DNA from: an uncultured Treponema sp. | GTDB taxonomy: Bacteria; Spirochaetota; Spirochaetia; Treponematales; Treponemataceae | DNA length: 64,000 nucleotides | Direction: 5' to 3' | NCBI RefSeq assembly: GCF_946187725.1 | Contig: NZ_CAMHSK010000004.1 | Location: 62,001-126,000 of the forward strand | In this document: positions 1 to 5,823 of the stretch, piece after piece | Layout of the letters: every line of letters begins with the position of its first letter | Position numbering within the stretch: the first letter of the stretch is position 1 | Made by a program: the position numbers and the translations under genes | The notes under the pieces: model-generated | The model's database searches: none | What the model was told of the DNA's origin: nothing | Seen by the model: the letters and a program-made list of their open reading frames with translations, nothing else

Positions 1-1377
1 CCCACGGGCAGCAGCACCGAAATCCAGCCATACGCACAGGGCAACGGTGGTCAAGGCTCTACCTACACCGCCCTCGTAGTGCCTGGCTATGGTGACAGCG
101 GCGCCCGCTTCATCCAGCTGACCGACGGCGAAGGCAGCACCCTCCTCGTGAAGGGCATCCCCGAACTGGAGGCAGGCAACAGCTACACCTTCAACCTCGT
201 AGTGGGTAAGAACAGGATTGAGGTGGCAAGCGTCACCGTCACCGACTGGACCACCGGCGAGACACTCGCAGGAGGACAGGCTGAGGAGCAGGGCGGTGCC
301 TCGCTTAGCCTCACCAGCCCCGCTGTGGGTCAGGTAATCGGCAGCGACGGCAAGAACTACGCCTACGGCAGCCTGCCCACGGGCGTGACCAAGGTAGCAA
401 TGATAGCCTACGTGTCTGGCTCCAACGGTCTCGCCATCGCCCTCGCCGACGAAGGCTCGTCGAATTGGGCGACGGCAAAATCCACATGCGAAGCAAAAAC
501 ACCCGCCTTCACCAACGGCACATGGCACCTGCCCAGCCAGGCCGAGTGGAATCAGATGTTCAGTGCCAACGGCGGCAGCGAAGAAAGCTACTCCGGCCTG
601 AATACGGCTATCACCACCGCCGGAGGAACAACCTTGCAGTCGGGCTTCTATTGGTCGTCGTCGGAGTACAGTCCAGGCGTCGGCGCCCACTTCGTGCACC
701 TCGACGATGGCGATGTCGACTGGAGCAAAGCCAATGAGAGCCTCGGCCGCAATGTCCGTGCCTGCCTCGTATTCGAAGTGTCAGGCAGCGCGGCAACTCT
801 CGTCACCGCCATCACGCTCAACAAGACCGCTACCACCATCTCGGCCGGCCAGACCGAGACGCTCAGCGTCAGCAGCGTGACACCCGATGACGCTACCGAC
901 CAGACCGTCACCTGGAGCAGCGACAACGAGGCCGTCGCCACCGTCGATGCTGACGGCAAGGTGACCGCCGTAGCCTTAGGCACAGCCAACATCACTGCCA
1001 CGGCCAACGACGGCAGCGGCGTGACGGCCACCTGCGCCGTTACGGTAAGCAAAGTCGTCACCATCAACCAGAGCGATTGGGGAGATGGATATAGTCCTAG
1101 TTTCACAAAAGACGGTGTCACCGTCTCAGCAGGCATGATTGACTCTCGGCGCGGCAACCTCATGGACGACGGATCATTCTCTACCACCCTAGGCAACTTC
1201 ACAAAGATTGTTGTGACGACCACCCGTTGCTATGCTTCCGGCACGGGCTGGAGTGGTGGCGGCTCATCAATGACCTGGGAGGGCACTCCTGCCTCCACAG
1301 TCTCTTTCAGCGGCGAATTTTTGGGCAATGGCACGACCCAAACCACCATCGTCTGCACCATCGTGCCGAAGAATTGA
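1..1377 (+). CDS. Fimbrillin-like / FISUMP / BIG2 surface protein, 5' truncated
   Basis: The frame is open from base 1, so the gene starts outside the window. Visible order: a fimbrillin-type C-terminal stretch (about residues 1-105, with the TDW turn seen in Bacteroidota fimbrillins); a FISUMP/DUF1566-type C-type-lectin-like domain (about 110-260, with DGTWHLPSQAEWN-like and FYWSSSEYS motifs ending in RNVRACLV); one BIG2 immunoglobulin-like domain (about 265-350, TVTWSSDNEAVATVDADGKV); and a final module with GTPASTVSFSG. A surface adhesin or fimbrial tip role is likely by family. Codon third positions are strongly GC-rich, unlike everything after 2.77 kb, and fimbrillins are a Bacteroidota family. 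Transfer into Treponema or a contig chimera are both possible. Domain calls are by eye. Confidence 0.7.
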   Translation, partial: PTGSSTEIQPYAQGNGGQGSTYTALVVPGYGDSGARFIQLTDGEGSTLLVKGIPELEAGNSYTFNLVVGKNRIEVASVTVTDWTTGETLAGGQAEEQGGASLSLTSPAVGQVIGSDGKNYAYGSLPTGVTKVAMIAYVSGSNGLAIALADEGSSNWATAKSTCEAKTPAFTNGTWHLPSQAEWNQMFSANGGSEESYSGLNTAITTAGGTTLQSGFYWSSSEYSPGVGAHFVHLDDGDVDWSKANESLGRNVRACLVFEVSGSAATLVTAITLNKTATTISAGQTETLSVSSVTPDDATDQTVTWSSDNEAVATVDADGKVTAVALGTANITATANDGSGVTATCAVTVSKVVTINQSDWGDGYSPSFTKDGVTVSAGMIDSRRGNLMDDGSFSTTLGNFTKIVVTTTRCYASGTGWSGGGSSMTWEGTPASTVSFSGEFLGNGTTQTTIVCTIVPKN

Positions 1378-1510
1378 GAATAGACCTTGCTCACACAGAC
1401 ACATAAGGGATGGTTCTTATTGTGCACTTTAACGCATAGGACCAGTAACGATGTGTTCTAAATAGCACAAGGAGGACGGCACCGAAAGCCACGGCAGCCT
1501 GCCCACGGGC

Positions 1511-2605
1511 GTGACCGCCGTGGCCATGATAGCCTATCTGAATGGCTCCAACGGCCTGGCACTGGCGCTGACCGATGAGGGCTCGATGAACTGGAGCACG
1601 GCCCAGACAACCTGCGCCGCCCACACGCCGGCCTTCACCGACGGCACGTGGAAGCTGGCCACCAAGGACGAGTGGGACAACATGATTTCCGCTGCCGGCA
1701 GCTACACCGCCCTGTGCGATGGCTTCAGCAGCGTCGGCGGAACGAATATGCAGTCGAACTACTACTGGTCGTCTACGGGGGACGATTCCGACCGCGCGTG
1801 GTGGTACTTCTTCCGCAGAGGCACCTGGACGGGCACTCCTGCCTCCAGCGTATCGTACAGCGGCGATATTGTGGGTATGGAAGCGGGCAATACCAAGTTT
1901 GTGTTCACCATTGCCGTGGAGTCCAACACCGTCCCCGAAGGTGCCAACACCGTACCCGAGGGAGCCATCAACGGCGTTTTCAGCGTAAGCTCAACGAAGA
2001 AGGTGTATTTCTCCAAGGGTAACCTGCGCTACGCATCGGACACATGGAGCTTCTTCGACAACCAGTATGACTATTACACAAGCTACAGCGCAGACGCATG
2101 TGATAAGTTCTGCTGGAGCACATCTGCAACCACATACGGTATGAATACTTCTGTAAGCACCAGCACTTATTCCGGCGACTTCGTGGATTGGGGCGCAACG
2201 ATGGGCACAGGCTGGTTCACGCTGAGCAAGGACGAGTGGACATATCTGTTCGACGACCGCACAGTAAATGGCGGCTCAGGCAGCGGCAAGAGTTACACAC
2301 TGGGCCAGAGTGTGAACGGTAAGCTTGGCGTTGTCATCTATCCTGATAATTATACCGGTGCAGAGTATTCCGGAAGCGATTGGGCTACATTTGAGTCTGC
2401 CGGCTGTGTGTTCCTGCCTGCTACCGGCCACTGGTCTGGTTCGGCGGTGGAGAATGCGGGCACGAACGGCGGCTACTGGTCTGCTACGCCTTATAGCACG
2501 AGCATCGCGTACTACGTGTTCTTCCTTTCGGACGGTCTGACTCCCGAGAACTACGACAATCGGAGCTACGGGTACAGTGTCCGCCTGGCTTGCGAGGTCG
2601 AGTAG
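1511..2605 (+). CDS. Second FISUMP-type protein, probably a 5'-truncated recombinant copy
   Basis: The product has two FISUMP-like parts. The first (about residues 1-90) matches the preceding gene closely (GSLPTGVT, VAMIAY, DGTWKLA, YYWSS) but is cut short and joined directly to the GTPASSVSYSG module that ends the preceding protein. The second part is the Bacteroidota type (VYFSKGNLRY, WTYLFDDRT, VFLPATGHW) ending in GGYWSATPYSTSIAYYVFF and YGYSVRLACEVE. Homology to the upstream gene extends back to about 1466, before the GTG at 1511, and the frame is closed by a stop at 1463. No signal peptide is encoded and no SD is well placed: an AAGGAGG at 1469-1475 is too far from 1511. It may be a pseudogene. 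The C-terminal fold is one used by diversity-generating retroelement targets, but no reverse transcriptase is in the window. Confidence 0.55.
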   Translation: MTAVAMIAYLNGSNGLALALTDEGSMNWSTAQTTCAAHTPAFTDGTWKLATKDEWDNMISAAGSYTALCDGFSSVGGTNMQSNYYWSSTGDDSDRAWWYFFRRGTWTGTPASSVSYSGDIVGMEAGNTKFVFTIAVESNTVPEGANTVPEGAINGVFSVSSTKKVYFSKGNLRYASDTWSFFDNQYDYYTSYSADACDKFCWSTSATTYGMNTSVSTSTYSGDFVDWGATMGTGWFTLSKDEWTYLFDDRTVNGGSGSGKSYTLGQSVNGKLGVVIYPDNYTGAEYSGSDWATFESAGCVFLPATGHWSGSAVENAGTNGGYWSATPYSTSIAYYVFFLSDGLTPENYDNRSYGYSVRLACEVE

Positions 2606-2770
2606 AATTTTTTACCCTTGCCCCCCACAGGCATGCTCACAGGGGGACAGCCCCCTGTGAGAACAATACCGTCTGACAGCACAGGCTGGTCAGACGGTAA
2701 GGGCAAAGTCACAGCGTGATGTGGGAGTAACCCTCACATCCCATGACCATAGCAAGACGCAACGACGCCC
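2606..2770. other. Gene-free junction with three hairpins
   Basis: No gene is visible. Three perfect or near-perfect inverted repeats follow one another: CACAGGGGG / CCCCCTGTG around 2637-2661, ACCGTCTGAC / GTCAGACGGT around 2669-2699, and an imperfect GATGTG / CACATC pair around 2719-2742. None is followed by a long T run. This stretch is where base composition changes from the GC-rich Bacteroidota-like block to the AT-rich Treponema-like block. Confidence 0.5.
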
Positions 2771-2936
2771 GGTCTGCTTGCTAGTTGAAAACTTGACGAA
2801 CCTGTAAAGGCAGGATATAGTAAAAGAAAGCGGGGACGCAAAGCAGAAAAGCGACCGCCTCCGTTGAGTTATTGTTATAACCGCCCGAAGTCTGGATCAC
2901 TTCATATAGGGCGGTTTTTTTATGCTCTCAGTCCTA
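2771..2936 (+). repeat. Direct repeat A, copy 1 (promoter + small RNA + terminator)
   Basis: This 166-bp segment recurs at 4047-4214 with few differences: TATAGT versus TACAAT in the -10 box, one substitution (gaccg/gacct), and two extra T in copy 2. It is a complete transcription unit: -35 TTGACG at 2793-2798, 17-base spacer, -10 TATAGT at 2816-2821, and a strong terminator at 2879-2921. Confidence 0.85.
2828..2921 (+). ncRNA. Predicted ~94-nt RNA, candidate type I antitoxin
   Basis: The predicted start is about seven bases after the -10 box. The end is the T run of a terminator with arms AACCGCCC / GGGCGGTT and an inner GAAGT / ACTTC stem. It converges on the small hydrophobic-peptide gene on the other strand, whose stop is at 2934. 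On that strand a GC-rich hairpin followed by TTTCTTTT near 2822-2855 could end the peptide mRNA, so the RNA would be complementary to the whole mRNA 3' UTR. This is the arrangement of convergent type I systems such as txpA/ratA and pAD1 par. The antitoxin role is inferred. Confidence 0.55.
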
Positions 2937-3014
2937 TTTAAACAGGAAGGTGAGCAGGTCTATAACAAGTGCGATAATTGCGATGACCAACATCGCTTTT
3001 TCGTAATCTGTCAC
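2934..3014 (-). CDS. Small hydrophobic peptide, candidate type I (holin-like) toxin
   Basis: A 26-residue product: GTG start at 3014, then TDYEKAMLVIAIIALVIDL, then LTFLFK. A GGAGG lies seven bases before the GTG, which decides this start; an in-frame ATG at 3035 has a poorer site. The peptide is a short polar N-terminus, one membrane-spanning helix and a terminal lysine, like the Firmicutes holin-like toxin peptides that begin with YE and a membrane helix. A possible promoter is TTGATT (3111-3116) with TACTAT (3088-3093). The gene converges on the small RNA of repeat A. The stretch 2937-3130 that holds it is exactly what is missing between repeats A and B in the second copy. Toxicity is inferred from size, shape and layout. 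Confidence 0.55.
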   Translation of the reverse strand: MTDYEKAMLVIAIIALVIDLLTFLFK

Positions 3015-3130
3015 AGACAGGCCTCCTTCATTCATGCGAAATCGGAGGCAAGCCGCCGCAATCTGCAAAGCGTCCCCTATAAATTGTATAGTACACTGAA
3101 CCCCTATAATAATCAATAGATGTCTTTTGT

Positions 3131-3164
3131 ACCAGGGATAGTAGCAGCAGCCCGCAAGGGCTGT
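3131..3164 (+). repeat. Direct repeat B, copy 1
   Basis: A 34-bp segment identical to 4218-4251. It contains the hairpin CAGCCC-GCAA-GGGCTG with a GNRA-type loop. In copy 1 it is about 194 bp from repeat A; in copy 2 only 3 bp (CGC) separate them. Confidence 0.85.
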
Positions 3165-3330
3165 TCGAACCTGGCGGAAATTGAGCGAAAGCGAAATGAA
3201 CGCCAGGTTCGAATGGAGCGCGGTTAGCGCGGAACCGCGGATAGCCTGGCCCGCCGAAAGCCGTCAGGCTTCGGCGGGGGTGCCCAGAAAAGGACACAGA
3301 CAATCCTTCGCTGAAGTGCACCCCAAGTAG
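3159..3330. repeat. GC-rich palindromic repeat cluster (family copy 1)
   Basis: Three inverted repeats are stacked: 13-bp perfect arms at 3164-3176 and 3201-3213 (TTCGAACCTGGCG and its complement), CGCGGTT / AACCGCG at 3219-3239, and CCCGCCGAA / TTCGGCGGG at 3250-3278, followed by GGGTGC / GCACCC. It shares the words GAGCGAAAGCG and GGAGCG with elements at 42956, 55755 and 57040. No coding sense is seen. Confidence 0.65.
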
Positions 3331-3344
3331 CCTTTGTTATGTAA

Positions 3345-3683
3345 TTATTCTATTAACAGTTTTATATTGTCCACAACAGAATTAATTTCCTCTTCTGTCG
3401 CTTTTTCTATAAAATCACAGTTTCTTTGTCTATAATCAAGATTTTTTACCTGATCACTTAAAATACAGCCGTTGATTGAATGATTTTCCAATACAATTTC
3501 AAAAGGATAACCTTTTATATGGCTTGTGATAGGACAGAACAAAGCAAGACCGATTTTCTGATTGTATTTTTTCTGAGAGATGCAAATTGCAGGACGACGA
3601 CCTTTTTGTTCATGACCTGCTTGCGGATTAAAATCGAGCCAAACTAAATCACCTTTTTCTGGAGTATAATTTGAAGCTACCAT
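3345..3683 (-). CDS. mazF: MazF/PemK-family endoribonuclease toxin
   Basis: A 112-residue protein, the usual MazF length. The N-terminus has the family signature: GDLVWLDFNP followed by GHEQKGRRPAICIS. Further on are FCPITS and the C-terminal IEKATEEEINSVVD helix. By family it cleaves mRNA at short sequence motifs unless bound by MazE. The ATG at 3683 overlaps the stop of the antitoxin gene (AATGGTAG), so the two are translationally coupled. A tandem mazE-mazF operon on the minus strand is clear. Cleavage specificity cannot be read from the sequence. Confidence 0.93.
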   Translation of the reverse strand: MVASNYTPEKGDLVWLDFNPQAGHEQKGRRPAICISQKKYNQKIGLALFCPITSHIKGYPFEIVLENHSINGCILSDQVKNLDYRQRNCDFIEKATEEEINSVVDNIKLLIE

Positions 3684-3910
3684 TCTTCATTACCTACCGA
3701 ATTGCCAGTTGATATTTCTGAATGGATGTTTTCTGAAGTGACCATAGCCAGCATGTCATCAAGAGTCTTTTTTTGAGGAAGAATTACCATTTTCCCTTTT
3801 TCTGCGATTACTTCAATTTTACTGCCATTCTTTACATTGTTGTCTTTTGCCCAAAGAGAAGGAATCCTAAAACCGAGGCTGTTGCCCCATTTCTGAACTA
3901 CTGCCTGCAT
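3677..3910 (-). CDS. mazE: MazE-family antitoxin
   Basis: A 77-residue protein starting MQAVVQKWGNSLGFRIP, the classic AbrB/MazE swapped-hairpin DNA-binding fold, with an acidic, flexible C-terminus that would wrap the toxin. The start at 3910 is chosen because GGAGG lies just upstream and the family always begins here; the open frame continues further upstream without family homology. It binds MazF and should repress its own promoter. The C-terminal tail after about residue 50 (SENIHSEIS) is poorly conserved, as usual for specificity regions. Confidence 0.92.
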   Translation of the reverse strand: MQAVVQKWGNSLGFRIPSLWAKDNNVKNGSKIEVIAEKGKMVILPQKKTLDDMLAMVTSENIHSEISTGNSVGNEEW

Positions 3911-3932
3911 AATGCAACCTCCATACGTTAAG

Positions 3933-3960
3933 TGTATACATTGTATATCTTTATTGTCAA
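3933..3960 (-). promoter_or_regulatory. mazEF promoter with palindromic operator
   Basis: On the minus strand: -35 TTGACA (3960-3955), 16-base spacer, -10 TATACA (3938-3933). A palindrome TATACA-T-TGTATA at 3935-3947 overlaps the -10 box and lies between the boxes, a natural site for autorepression by MazE or MazEF. Confidence 0.75.
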
Positions 3961-4046
3961 GCAAAAATATATAAAAAAGGCGAACTTGACTCGCCATGCT
4001 TAAAATCAGGACTGTCCTGATTTTTTTATTCTTGAAAATGGCGTGA

Positions 4047-4214
4047 GGTCTGCTTGCTAGTTGAAAACTTGACGAACCTGTAAAGGCAGGATACAATAAA
4101 AGAAAGCGGGGACGCAAAGCAGAAAAGCGACCTCCTCCGTTGAGTTATTGTTTTATAACCGCCCGAAGTCTGGATCACTTCATATAGGGCGGTTTTTTTA
4201 TGCTCTCAGTCCTA
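4047..4214 (+). repeat. Direct repeat A, copy 2 with intact promoter and terminator
   Basis: A 168-bp copy of the element at 2771-2936. -35 TTGACG at 4069-4074, 17-base spacer, -10 TACAAT at 4092-4097, predicted RNA about 4104-4199, terminator arms at 4157-4164 and 4187-4194. Repeat B follows after 3 bp at 4218-4251, so the peptide-encoding segment of copy 1 is absent here. Confidence 0.85.
4104..4199 (+). ncRNA. Orphan copy of the candidate antitoxin RNA
   Basis: Nearly the same RNA as at 2828-2921, with an intact promoter and terminator but no partner peptide gene. Two extra T lie before the terminator stem. If copy 1 is a type I antitoxin, this one could act on the copy 1 toxin mRNA in trans. 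It points toward the 3' end of the HipA-like gene and ends about 55 bases before it. Confidence 0.5.
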
Positions 4215-4217
4215 CGC

Positions 4218-4251
4218 ACCAGGGATAGTAGCAGCAGCCCGCAAGGGCTGT
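4218..4251 (+). repeat. Direct repeat B, copy 2
   Basis: Identical to 3131-3164 over 34 bp. It ends three bases before the stop codon of the HipA-like gene on the other strand. Confidence 0.85.
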
Positions 4252-4253
4252 CG

Positions 4254-5690
4254 CTATTCCAGCACTTCCCAAAAGCCGGTCTTGTTGGAGCCAAGTCGCC
4301 TTATTTTGCCTTCTGCCACGAGCTTTTGAAGGCTGCGCGTGATTGTGGCACGGGAAAGAGATAGAATTTCGGCGAATTCTTCTTTGGTGCGGCGGGGATT
4401 TTCTTTAAGCTGCTTTAGGAGCAGGATTTCTGGCTTTTCGCTGGCCTTTTCTTTGCTTTTGCTCGTCGCAAGGGGACTTTTTCTGTATTTTTCTTCCAGC
4501 AGATTCTGAGCTTCGGCAATGCGCTCGCCAAGTTTTCTTGCCAGGGCCTCTTTTTTGTCCTGGGAAAGGCGACGGAGGGGCTTTAGAAAATCTTTGTACC
4601 AGTCCTGAATGCCGTCCAGGGCCGAAAAATCCACCAGGCTGTAAAGTTTTTCCATTGGAAGAGAATTGAATTGCGCAAGCTGCTTTTCCTCAAAGGGCTT
4701 TGAATCAATCCAGGGGGAAGCCATTTCGTTAATTTCAAAATCAACCTTATTGAGGAACATTGACTTTCCTGAGTCGTAGACCGGGGCGACACCCAGCCAC
4801 TGGAGCGTTTCGGCATGTCGCAGAAAGCCAAGGTTGTTTGAGTGCCGGTCCTCATTCGCAATTATGAAGTCGAGCAGGATGATTTTTAGAATGTTGATTT
4901 CTGCATCGGGAATTTTAAGGAATTCGCATCGTTCAATCAGCTTTTCGAAATCGTATTTCCCGTCGTTGAGCTTGATTCCCTGATAAACTGATTCCATTGG
5001 CACAAGCTCCGTGTTTTCGTCTACCATGTCGGGACAAATGCAAAAATACTGCTCGTCACGGATTTCAAGCTCATAGGGGACATAATTGATTTTGAGGCGG
5101 CGGCAGATTTCGCTTGCAAGCACTTCGTTGAGAGCTTCCTGCTGTTCGGTGCCTGTTCCTGCTTTTTCGAGAAAATTCTTTCCGTTTTTGCGAACCCAGC
5201 GTTTGGGAAGTTCTCCGTTCGTGGTGTTGTCGGGCGAGAGGGAATTTGAATGTTTGTTGAGGGCTTTTGACGCACTCATCAGGCGCAGACCGATTGCCTC
5301 ATCGTATTCGTTCGTGAAGAAATTGATGTCTTCCCACCAGATTCTGCCCATGTCACTCATATTGCAAATCCAGTACTGATCGGAAAGGCTCAGATAATAG
5401 CTTTTTTTGGCAAGTTCTTCGTTTGTTTCAAGCTCCAGCTCGGAAAGCATGGTGCGGAAATCCCGGCGGCTGTACGGAATCATGCGGTTGTTGAAGAATT
5501 CCTCTAGTTTCTGGCAAAGACCGTATTCGTTTTCTTCGGATGCGATTCCATTTGTAAAAAGATGGGGCGGAAGATGGAGCAGATTGAAAATCTTTTTTAT
5601 GGCAACGATGTATTCATCCTTGTCCTGTTCAAAGAGAAGGATGGGAATGTTTTTCTTGTATAAAATGAAGAGTTTGTTCTCCAGAGCCAT
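4254..5690 (-). CDS. HipA-like Ser/Thr kinase fused to a C-terminal winged helix
   Basis: 478 residues. The kinase core is recognised by IIANEDRHSNNLGFL (catalytic Asp and metal-binding Asn of the HipA family) and VAPVYDSGKSMF (second metal Asp), at about residues 275-315. The N-terminal 170 residues are of the type seen in stand-alone HipA-domain proteins. After a Lys/Glu-rich linker (about 410-430) comes a winged helix: RRTKEEFAEILSLSRATITR, then SLQKLVAEGKIRRLG. HipA kinases are toxins that phosphorylate proteins such as GltX; their DNA-binding partner HipB is normally a separate protein, and none is present. Here DNA binding may be built in. The start at 5690 sits six bases from a strong -10 box, so the mRNA is probably leaderless. 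The gene also begins 131 bp after the preceding cyclase gene, inside a repeat array. Confidence 0.8.
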   Translation of the reverse strand: MALENKLFILYKKNIPILLFEQDKDEYIVAIKKIFNLLHLPPHLFTNGIASEENEYGLCQKLEEFFNNRMIPYSRRDFRTMLSELELETNEELAKKSYYLSLSDQYWICNMSDMGRIWWEDINFFTNEYDEAIGLRLMSASKALNKHSNSLSPDNTTNGELPKRWVRKNGKNFLEKAGTGTEQQEALNEVLASEICRRLKINYVPYELEIRDEQYFCICPDMVDENTELVPMESVYQGIKLNDGKYDFEKLIERCEFLKIPDAEINILKIILLDFIIANEDRHSNNLGFLRHAETLQWLGVAPVYDSGKSMFLNKVDFEINEMASPWIDSKPFEEKQLAQFNSLPMEKLYSLVDFSALDGIQDWYKDFLKPLRRLSQDKKEALARKLGERIAEAQNLLEEKYRKSPLATSKSKEKASEKPEILLLKQLKENPRRTKEEFAEILSLSRATITRSLQKLVAEGKIRRLGSNKTGFWEVLE

Positions 5691-5695
5691 GACTA

Positions 5696-5823
5696 ATTTT
5701 ATCGGCTCATTTTTGCGAATGTCAAGGGAAAAATGTAAGTTATCGGCTCAAATTTTGAAAATATCGGCTCATTCTGTAAAAAGTCTACGAAAAATCGGCC
5801 TTATTTGCTCTTTTATCGGCTCA
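5696..5823 (-). promoter_or_regulatory. hipA-like promoter with five phased operator repeats
   Basis: On the plus strand the word ATCGGCTCA occurs at 5701, 5742, 5763 and 5815, and a partial ATCGGC at 5794. Steps are 41, 21, 31 and 21 bp, close to whole helical turns, so all copies face one side of the DNA. On the minus strand -35 is TTGACA (5725-5720) and -10 is TAAAAT (5701-5696), with an 18-base spacer holding one repeat. The farthest repeat begins with the TGA stop of the upstream cyclase gene. Autoregulation by the kinase's own winged helix is inferred. Confidence 0.75.

Noticed and set aside
1-2605. Complete diversity-generating retroelement.
   Set aside because: Only target-like domains are present; no reverse transcriptase, accessory gene or template repeat in the window.
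2828-2860. GGGACGCAAAGC in repeat A looks like the core of a c-di-GMP-I riboswitch.
   Set aside because: The partner strand of the internal loop, the GAAA tetraloop helix and the second arm are missing, and the RNA ends at its own terminator with no gene behind it.
3164-3213. GGTTCGAAT resembles a tRNA T arm.
   Set aside because: It is one arm of a 13-bp palindrome; no acceptor or anticodon stem can be drawn.
5701-5823. GCCGATA repeats resemble sigma-28 -10 boxes (GCCGATAA).
   Set aside because: No TAAA at the right distance; five phased copies around a clear sigma-70 promoter fit operators better.
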